DNA from: Carpediemonas membranifera
Taxonomy: Eukaryota; Fornicata
Length of the DNA: 64,000 nt
Direction of reading: 5' to 3'
Assembly (NCBI GenBank): GCA_019828565.1
Contig: JAHDYR010000067.1
Coordinates: forward strand, 841,864 to 905,863
The number at the start of each line of letters is the position of its first letter. The first letter of the stretch is position 1. A program made the translations under genes and the position numbers. The notes beneath the pieces are model-generated. The model had not been told where the DNA came from and did not search any database. It worked only from the letters and a program-made list of their open reading frames with translations. Shown piece by piece: positions 1 through 8,000 of the stretch.

Positions 1-265
1 GGCCCATTGACCTGGGGTTGTCCCGGTAGCGTCTTTTCTGCTCTTCTGTCAACGGTTTGGTGGCGTGTGGGAGTGTGGGATTAATTCCCACACGATGACA
101 GAAGTTCTCGTCCAGTAGGCCCATCGTTTCACTGTAGGCCATGAAGCCCGGTCGGACGGGGGCCATGGGCACGATCGGCACGAGGCGAGGCTGGCGGAGC
201 GACATCGAGTACTCCCCGTTGAAGTGGCTGATGAGGCCACTCAACGTCTCCACTCCGTCTGTCCG
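1..265 (-). CDS. Partial gene running off the left edge, function unknown
   Basis: A minus-strand frame is open from a TGA at 266-268 to the window edge. It reads like real protein: an internal Met at 205 is followed by a Pro/Val-rich stretch, then MGLLDENFCHRVGINP and a charged LTEEQKRRYRDNP segment near the edge. No in-frame ATG lies between the TGA and position 205. Translation therefore starts either at 205 or in an upstream exon joined by a very short intron like those seen elsewhere in the window. I do not recognise the family. Confidence 0.45.
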
Positions 266-611
266 TCATAGATGAAGATGACATATATGAGCCGACGATG
301 AACACCATTACCAGCATATACAAGTGTAGAAGTGAATTTAATGAGGAAAGACAAATGACAAATGAGACGACGTGTGAGCGATTGTGATGTTTGCAGCTGT
401 GCTGACGTCCACGAAGAAGACGCTTTGTGGAAGCCCTGGAGAAGACGATCTCCCTACCGACTTAAGACGTGAGTAGGAGGGAGACAGGGCAGTGTTGCGC
501 AGTATAAACACATTGTTCGACCTTCAATAGCACATCAGATCTGCCCTTATCCTGCACCTACAAAATCACGAAGACCGACATCAGCGTCGGTTGGCCATAA
601 TACTACAAAAA
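266..611. other. Divergent intergenic region with TATA-like box
   Basis: This gap separates the left-edge gene (-) from the MBOAT gene (+), so it should carry both promoters. The clearest signal is GCGCAGTATAAACA at 497-510, about 100 bp upstream of the MBOAT ATG. It resembles the CGCAGTTTATG-type signal found near several other starts in the window. No ORF worth calling was seen. Confidence 0.4.
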
Positions 612-2234
612 ATGGACACGATATCCGCTTCACTCGGTAATGTTTTTGATCTGGCGCTCAACTCGAGCTTCAACCTGCTTTCCTTGTACGGCCGTTGGAT
701 CGATCATTGGTGCTACTCTCCCTCTCTTATTAACGACACCGTCTCTGATTTTGCCGCTACGATCGGTGTTAGTCCGTATGACGTCCGCATGTTCGCGTCT
801 CTTTTGATTGCGTTCATCTTTGCGTTCTTCCACCAGCTGCTCCCGTGGAAGACGCCCACGATCCACCACATCTACAACCTTGTCGCTGGTGTGTTCCTGA
901 CCATCCTCGCATTTGGCCCCAAGGTTTTGAACGTCTATATCATGATTACCACGGTCTACGTCCTCCTCCGTCTCAACCCCCGCCGTCTGGGTCTGTCACC
1001 GAGCTTCATGAGCTGGCTGATCTTCCTTCTCACCTTCGGATACCAGTCCTGGGAGCAGGCCCGGCGTATCTACCACCCCCACTCCATGGAAAACGTCCAC
1101 TTCACCAGTATGCCCATGATTCTCGCCCTCCGTCTTTCATCCCTCGCCTTTGACGTAGCCAGAGGCTCTGAGATGACAGCCGAGGAGCTAAGTGAGAAGC
1201 CCAAGCCCATCGGCCCCTTTGGTCGTCTCAAGACTCCCCTCGCCCGTTGCCCCGAACTCCTCCAGTATCTGGGGTACAGCATGTTCTACGGTTCAGTAAT
1301 TGTCGGCCCCTTCTTCACATTCACCGAGTACTCCGAGGTCACTAGCGGCAGGGCGACCGAGGGCATGGCCAAGCCAGACCGTCGTCGCCTCAGGATCGAG
1401 TCAATCGTCTGGGGAGTCATTTATCTCGGGTGGAGCTGCGTGCTGATGTCATTCTGGGTGCTCTTCTCCTTCTTCCCGCCCGACCCGATGCTCCCCTACC
1501 ATGCCCAACACGCGACATACCTTGCCACACCCCTGCTCTGGCGAATCGTCCGCTACCACATCATCCCGATTGAACTCATCAAAGCCAAGTACTACGCTGT
1601 CTGGGGCCTCGCCCACGGCGCCTCAACGATGAGCGGGCTGACGTACAGCGGGCGGCGGCACACCATGGCCAGGGTATGGTCCAAGTTCGAGTTCAGACAG
1701 GGGGCTAACTACACGTGGCTGATCACACAGTTCCCGCCCAACCTCGCCCTGATGACCACCCACTGGAACGCAGGCATCGGCTTCTTCCTCGCCTCGTACG
1801 TTTATAGCGGTGTCAGAAGAAACGAACTAATCAGTCGTCGCCTGGGCAAGAATGTCAAGCTGGTCGCCACCATCGCCACCTTCGTCACGAGTGCCATCTG
1901 GCACGGCTGGGAGCCCGGCTACTACCTGTTCTTCCTCGCCGCGGGCTTCTTCACCAGCCTCGCCCGTCGTATAAGCGGAATCCTGCGCCCTTTCTTCGTG
2001 TCCAGAGGCCGTCTGGCCTATGTCTACCATGTATTCACCACTCTCAGCACCATGGGCTTCATGTACCTCGAGATGCCGGTATTCTACTTCCTCAGCTGGG
2101 AGAGGTGCATGGGATACTTCCAGGCGGTCCATTACCTTCCCTTCGTCATCCTTGGAGGCGGGTTCGCACTGTCGGCCGTCATCCCACCCCTGCCTGCCAG
2201 AAAGAACTGGGCAGAGGGCAAGAAGATGGACTAG
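612..2234 (+). CDS. MBOAT-family lysophospholipid acyltransferase
   Basis: This 540-residue polytopic protein matches the membrane-bound O-acyltransferase family, most like the lysophospholipid acyltransferases (MBOAT1/2/5, Ale1). The diagnostic motif SAIWHGWEPGYYLFF carries the catalytic His at about residue 431. An upstream HWNAGIGFF motif carries the conserved Asn at about 386. About ten hydrophobic segments span the chain, and the C-terminus is short and lysine-rich. The family reacylates lysophospholipids with acyl-CoA in the ER (Lands cycle remodelling); the exact substrate cannot be read from sequence. I chose ATG at 612; the frame opens slightly earlier only with a TTG at 591. The gene is a single exon. 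Confidence 0.9.
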   Translation: MDTISASLGNVFDLALNSSFNLLSLYGRWIDHWCYSPSLINDTVSDFAATIGVSPYDVRMFASLLIAFIFAFFHQLLPWKTPTIHHIYNLVAGVFLTILAFGPKVLNVYIMITTVYVLLRLNPRRLGLSPSFMSWLIFLLTFGYQSWEQARRIYHPHSMENVHFTSMPMILALRLSSLAFDVARGSEMTAEELSEKPKPIGPFGRLKTPLARCPELLQYLGYSMFYGSVIVGPFFTFTEYSEVTSGRATEGMAKPDRRRLRIESIVWGVIYLGWSCVLMSFWVLFSFFPPDPMLPYHAQHATYLATPLLWRIVRYHIIPIELIKAKYYAVWGLAHGASTMSGLTYSGRRHTMARVWSKFEFRQGANYTWLITQFPPNLALMTTHWNAGIGFFLASYVYSGVRRNELISRRLGKNVKLVATIATFVTSAIWHGWEPGYYLFFLAAGFFTSLARRISGILRPFFVSRGRLAYVYHVFTTLSTMGFMYLEMPVFYFLSWERCMGYFQAVHYLPFVILGGGFALSAVIPPLPARKNWAEGKKMD

Positions 2235-2477
2235 ACATCGATTATAAAGATTAAAACCGGAGGCACAGCAAGTTCACTCGTTTAATTCAACCAACTTTGA
2301 CTCTATCACCGGTGTGAATGCCCCCGGTCGAAGCGCATCGCCATTGGACGACTCGCAGTCCCGCTTTTGGTCCTGAATCGACACTATATCTCTCTATATC
2401 TCAATGCACTGACCGTAAAATGCAGGTTAAGGTTCAGACTCACGCGCGCAAATTGTCAAGTGGCCAATTCTCCAACT

Positions 2478-4383
2478 ATGGCCGATCTGACTGAACCAAG
2501 ATCGTATGATCGCTCCTTCTTCACTGAGTATGCGCTTGCTGACTTCATACAAAGTGAACTGGAACTGAAGTACAGCTCGGCAGAGATGCCCGTCAAGCTC
2601 ATTCGCCCAGGCGGCCCAAGGTTTGTCTCATTGTCAAATATCATACAGGAAGACCAAAGAAGGCGCCAAGAGACACCGTCTACGCTGTTCTCTCGTTGGA
2701 TGCCTCTTCAGCGGCTACTTTGACGAGCGCACGGACGGTACGTACATGCTTCGCGTCGTCCACCCTCACGACCACTCCAACATCACTGCCCCCGCCATCC
2801 CCAAGCGGCGCCGCATGTCCCGGGCTGCTCACATCGTCACTGTCGACCAGGTGAAAAAGAGCGGCGAGGACGTGGCCCAGACCCGGAACTCCAGTGACGT
2901 GGCGCGGGCTGACATCTACCACATCCCGACTGGCCGCACTTTTAAGCACCTTGTGAGTAAGTACGTCAAGGAGGAGATCCAACCGAAGACTGCACCCGAC
3001 CACACCTTCATCCCCCTCCTTCCACGACTCACCGCCTCCCCTGATGACTCCCTCACTGGCATGAAGATCCGTATCCCCATCCTCGCGTCGATCATGCACT
3101 CGGCGGACGATCCCACCCTTGGCTTCCTCTGTAAGAAGATGCTCGAGGCCAAGAATCGGCTGGACCAGTGCCAGTGGAACGTAGAGGGCCTGTTCATCGC
3201 ACAGTGTGACGGCAAGCTCTGGCTCCGGGGCAACAACACCACTGGGCAGACCGGCAGCGGCAGCACTGCCGTCTGGCAGGTTGGGTTCCAACGCATACAC
3301 ATCCCCCGGGTCGAAAGCATCGTCGTCTCGGCCGGCTCCGTCTTTGTAGACACATGCCGCGGCGTCTATGCCTGGGGCAACAACGCCCACGGCAAGCTCG
3401 GCGTCAACTCGACCGACCCGACGATCTTCACCCCGAGGAAGGTCGACCTGCCCTCGCGGTGCGACGTCACCGTGCTCTCATCCCAGCACAGCACCCTCTT
3501 CTCCGCCCCGGGCAACGGCATCTTCATTGCCGGCCTGGCCGCCCCCATCCAGCACCGGGACGACGTGCCTGTCTCCTTCATCCGCCCGACGTACATCCCC
3601 GGAACCGCCACAGCCTTCAAGATGTGGACGGACAGCGAGAGCACCGCCATTTTCCAGACCCCGCAAGCACTCATGGCGTACGGCCACATCGACGGCGGCC
3701 GGCTCGGCATCAGCCCCGACACAACCGAGACGCACACCATGGGCACCATCAGCGTGGTCTCGGCGCCCATCCCAGTCCCGGACGGCATGACCGTCGAGAC
3801 GGTGGTGATGACGCCCGACAACGTCTTCATCCTCACCGACCAGTGCCGGTGCCTCGTCAGCGGCACCAACAAGCACGGCCAGCTCGGCCTCCAGCACGCA
3901 CGCCCCATCAACACGCCTGAGCTCCTCCCCTTCAACGTCGAGAGCGTCGTGTCTTCCGAGGAGGCGTCGATCTTCATCTCGAGCGGCAAGACCATGGTCG
4001 TCGGCGATAACACCTACCACCAGCTCCCCATCGCCGTCCAGAGCACCCTTGTTCCCACAGAGGTCCAGCTCCCCTCGGGCGCCCCGTTCAGAGTGTTCCT
4101 CGCCAAGCGCGCCATGTTTTTGCACCGTAACGACGGCCGCTGGGTTGTCCGCGGTGATAACGCCCGGGGTAGGCTGGGGATCCACACCAACGACCTCGTC
4201 GCCACCGAGTGGTGCGAGATCTCGATGTTCAACGTCCATGAGATCTTGGCCGATGGGGATGACCACATTTTCGTGGCCAACGACGCACTTTACCGCATTG
4301 ACGGTAATATCATGACCCCAGTGACGGAATCTTCCTCTTTCGACATGATTCCGGCAATCTTGCAGGTCGACCCAGTGTTTTAA
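2478..4383 (+). CDS. Zinc-finger plus RCC1-like beta-propeller protein, two exons
   Basis: ATG at 2478 opens a frame (MADLTEPRSYDRSFF) that is joined in phase to the long downstream frame by removing 2621-2648. The spliced product is 625 residues. Just after the junction is a C-x4-C...H-x-H pattern (LRCSLVGC ... HPHDH), like the WRKY-GCM1/FLYWCH zinc fingers of MULE-derived proteins. The C-terminal two thirds contains about six RCC1-type repeats, including AWGNNAHGKLG, SGTNKHGQLGL and RGDNARGRLGI. The end (ILQVDPVF) resembles the end of the RCC1-like gene at 12.9-14.6 kb (LIEVDPVL), suggesting a paralogous family. RCC1 folds act as exchange factors or scaffolds; the specific role is unknown. 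Confidence 0.75.
2621..2648 (+). other. 28-nt GT-AG microintron
   Basis: The segment starts GTTTGT and ends ATACAG. Removing exactly 28 nt turns a frame that would stop at 2723 into one continuous with the 586-codon downstream ORF. The splice restores the first half of a zinc-finger region (RPGGPR joined to KTKEGAKRHRLRC). Intron status is inferred from frame continuity and consensus ends only. Confidence 0.65.
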
Positions 4384-4629
4384 ACAAATTATAGTCTCGG
4401 TTTGGAACCCAGGAAGCTGACTCGTGTTGAGATCGTCAGACAACGGTAGACCCCCGCCGTGCCCTTCAGTCAACCCTCGTGTGTGAAACAAGCATCGATG
4501 ATCTCCGAGTACGCCAACTGGGATGTCGCGTTCATGGCGGTCGGGTGCTCCGTGGGGCATGACGAATTCTTGGTATTCCCGGGACTGAGCGCCGGGTTTC
4601 TGCTTGGCCATTGAGCGCGAGCACCTCGT

Positions 4630-4650
4630 GCTTGCACAAAATCTGTTTAT
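4630..4650 (-). promoter_or_regulatory. Putative promoter/initiator shared with TAF5
   Basis: Read on the minus strand this is ATAAACAG followed by ATTTTGTGCAAGC, ending 18 bp before an ATG at 4612. The TAF5 gene has ATAAAACCGC followed by AGTTTTGTGCAAGC directly before its ATG. A 12-mer (TTTTGTGCAAGC) beside an ATAAA box at two unrelated starts suggests a core promoter element. Confidence 0.4.
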
Positions 4651-4745
4651 GTGAATTATTGAGTGGATTATAGGTGGTCGGGCGAACTTTTTAAAGCAGC
4701 CGATTCCCGAGTGATAATGGAAGGAGTTTTTTGCGCAGTTTTGAG

Positions 4746-4973
4746 TCACAACTCTGATGTATCGACGCGTTCCAGTGCCCGTGAGAGGTGTTGGAGGCAT
4801 TGTTCAATTGCTGCTTCATTGGCGAAGCAAAGAAATGTTCCAAGTTTTGCGATTGTTTCACCATAATCTTGGTCTAACATGTCAGCAGAGTGTGTCGGTA
4901 GAGTGCGAGCGGAGCCTGGGAAGCCCATGATACGAGCAATGTCTCTGACGAATCGACCTTCCCTTGTGAACAT
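4746..4973 (-). CDS. Candidate small hypothetical protein (75 aa)
   Basis: The ORF starts with ATG at 4973. It has a basic amphipathic N-terminus (FVRDIARIMGFPG) and a helical C-terminus (NEAAIEQCLQHLSRALERV), a composition that looks protein-like rather than random. A histone-fold resemblance (TAF13-like start) crossed my mind but lacks the downstream signature. It diverges from the Tmc-like gene only 40 bp away. It could be chance. Confidence 0.3.
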   Translation of the reverse strand: MFTREGRFVRDIARIMGFPGSARTLPTHSADMLDQDYGETIAKLGTFLCFANEAAIEQCLQHLSRALERVDTSEL

Positions 4974-5012
4974 TTCGACTCAAGATGGAGTCGAAACAAC
5001 ATTCCTCAGAAA

Positions 5013-8000
5013 ATGGGCACAGCAGCGCCGTCGCAAGCATCGACGTCTGCTAGTCGCCATATTGGGTGGCTTGCGCCTCTCCATCTTGGTTCTGTGGGAT
5101 ACAAGTCCACGTACGCTTTAGCGTCCATTCGTTTGAGCGCTCCTCCCTTTCCCATCATCTCCATCATAACTATGCTCGTCCAAGCACTTCAGTTGTCAGC
5201 GCTGTGCATGAGCTATAGCGATTCGCTGTTTTTCAAGGTACCTCGGTTGTTCCTTCCTTCAACGACAAGCCTTTTCGATGATACGAACGCAACATCTTCT
5301 CAGATCATCCTTGTTGGCGTGATGGTGTACATCGCTGTCCTCGTGGGGTGGGTCTTCCTCGAAACCGTGGTCGCACGCTCCATCCACATCTCGTTCCGCT
5401 ACAGGATTCTCTCGACACTCATCATGCTCACCACTGGCGTCCTCCTCCTGCCTCTCGTCGAGACCCTCGCCATGCCATTCATCATGACAGACAGCACTGG
5501 CAGCGATATGTCCGGCCTGGTCCAAGCGGTGACGCCCCTCTCGATCAGCCACCTCATATACATGGCTACGGCCCTCGCCGCCTTCATCGTGCTCACCGGC
5601 CTTGCTGTGTTGTCCAAGCTGATCATGTTCTCGGGCCCGTACAGCGACTCGTCGACGCTCTCCATCAACATCCCCTCACTCATCGTCCCAGCCCAGCCCG
5701 TGCTCCTCATGACCGTGGGGCTGCTGGGCGCCTCGAGGACATTCGGGCTCGACTCAGTCCACCCTATTCTCTCGGCCCTCTTCATCTGCTCCATCGCGAT
5801 CGTCTACTCGGTGATCGTCAGCGTCTTCCCCACCCACGCCAACGCCATCCCATGGGCCATCGGGGTCTACACCTTCGTGGCCGTCATCCCGGTCTCACTC
5901 ATGTCTGCCCTGCACCCGACCATGTTCTGGGTCGCCCCCGTCGTCTCGGTCCCCCTCACACTCGCCGTGGTCGTCGGAAGGCTCTTCGTTCTCTACACCC
6001 GCATCACGCCCTCCCTTATCAGGGTCAAGGACGTCTCCAACGGCATGAGCAACGTCAGGAACGACTCCGAGGATGAAGTGTCGCTGCCCCGCTTCATCAC
6101 ACTCTCCGACTTCTCTCTCTGGCTCTGGTTCACGGTCGCCGTCCACAAGCTGTTCGACGCGCAGATCAGACGCACCGCAGACCGCAGGGAGATGCTTTCC
6201 ACAGCTACCATCGACGACAAGACCTCCGCAAGACGCCGCGAGCTCATCGGTCGTCTGCAGACGCTTGTGTCATACGCCTGCGCCGAGGCCTTCACCAACG
6301 GCCGGTCCCGACTCACCATCGTCCAGTACGCCCTCACAGTCTCGGCTAACTACGAGGCGGCCATCTTCGAAGCGACGCGCCTCCCTACAATGGTCGAGCG
6401 AGACATCCTCAAGGGCCTCAGCCCCATCACGGTGGTCATGCTCATCGGGCTCCACACAGACGCTGACCGGATCAGACGCAAGCAAGACAGTGGCCTCAAC
6501 GCAGAGGCCCTGGCTGAGCTGAACGCCAAGCAGAAAAAGGCCAAGGAGGAGGCCATCAACGCACGCCGCGCCATCAACTCCTTCTGGCGTGCCCTTGCGA
6601 TCCCTAAGCCCGACGTCAACGAGCTGCTCGCCATCTCCCAGGAGATCCACAAGCACAGCACCACTGCGGACAAGCTCTACATCCAACTCATCAAGGCCTT
6701 CCCCGAGCGAGATAACATCATCCACGCCTACGCGGACTTCGTCGCCGTCGTCCAGCAGGACCCCGAGTACGGCGCCCAGATCCAAGCTGCGGCCGACGAG
6801 ATCGCCAACAACCGCATGATGAGCGACAGCAGCTCGGCCTCGTCGTCGCGGTCGGGCTCAGTCTCCAGCGGGACGTCGAGGGCGGTGGAGAACGACATCC
6901 TCACCATCCTCCGCACCAAGCGGATCCGCACGACGTCCAACTCCGTCTCCCGGCTCCGGTCCGCGGTCCTCGTCCTCCTATGCGTCATCACGGCCATCTT
7001 TGTGATCGTGGGGGGCGTGTTCCAGGTCAGGATGTTCGTCATGTCCGCCCTTATCGACGCACTCACCGCCTCGGGCAACATGGACTTCAACAGCGCCGAG
7101 GCGACCTATCTTGCCCTGCTGGCTGACTGCGAGGACAGCTACCCCGGCTCCTTCACCTTCGGCGACATGAACACAGTCGAGCTGATTCATGCCCGCCTGA
7201 CCTCCTCCCTGGATGACCTCATCTCCTCCACCGAGGACCTCGACGCGTCCGTGTCTGACATCATCACGGCCACGCTCTTCCCCAGCATCTTCAGCAGTGC
7301 CCGCGAGCCGAGCTTCATTGCCCGTCACTACAGGGCGACCAACCCAGCCACCACGGAGTCTGTGTACACGTCCATCATCGACATGGCGTCGTCGCTCGAG
7401 GTGTCGTTCAAGAGAGTGCTCAAGGACAACACGCTCAGCACGGACATCGACTTCGTCAGCACTAACGGCCTCGAGAGCCTGAGGAACGGCATCAACATCC
7501 TCCAGGCAGACATACTCGAGTCGACTGACCTTGCCCAGTACGTCGGGCTGGGTATCGACGCCGTTGCACTGGCCGTGGTCGTACTCGTCCTCCTCGGGCT
7601 GCAGTTCTTCCTGCTCCGCCGCGCGTTCAACACGGTTACCCTGCACCAGGCTGAGAACATCAACGTCTTCCTCCATATTGACAGGGACGTCGTAGACGAG
7701 ATGGTGACTGCCACAAACGTCGCAAAGAGAGACCGGAAACGCAAGACCAAGAAGACTGCCAAGCGCGCCATCCACTTCGACGTCGCCAACGAACCCGAGG
7801 ACGACGAGCACTCCCACATCACAGACGCCCGGGACCTCGCCCGCATGGACGTCGGACATAGTGTCAGTCAGGTGTCCATCGAGAACGACGACACCGACAA
7901 CGAAGACGCAGGATCAGAGTTCGAAAACACTCCCCTCCCGCCCCTGCCTGACGAGGTGCAGGAGCTCCCCGAGGACGAGGAAACCGACCAAGCCAGCCAC

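Larger units (their letters stand above)
4384..5012. other. Intergenic region with possible small minus-strand genes
   Basis: This 629-bp gap lies between the RCC1-like gene and the Tmc-like gene. On the minus strand an ATG at 4612 (MAKQKPGAQSREYQEFV) follows an upstream element shared with the TAF5 gene. A plausible C-terminus in a shifted frame (SEIIDACFTHEG, stop at 4470-4472) could be joined only by a short intron or a frameshift, so I do not call this gene firmly. A second minus-strand ORF lies at 4746-4973. GCGCAGTTTTG at about 4732 (+) is another copy of the recurrent start-region signal. Confidence 0.35.

Noticed and set aside
3478-4800. Long minus-strand ORF (440 codons) opposite the RCC1-like gene
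   Set aside because: It is antisense to strongly supported RCC1 repeats in GC-rich coding DNA; its residue pattern is a codon shadow. Only the start region around 4612 was kept as a weak candidate.
4985-5111. Alternative first exon for the Tmc-like gene (MESKQHSSENGH) with a 61-nt intron
   Set aside because: Phase would fit, but the intron is twice the length of the supported ones and the main ORF already has an ATG at 5013.
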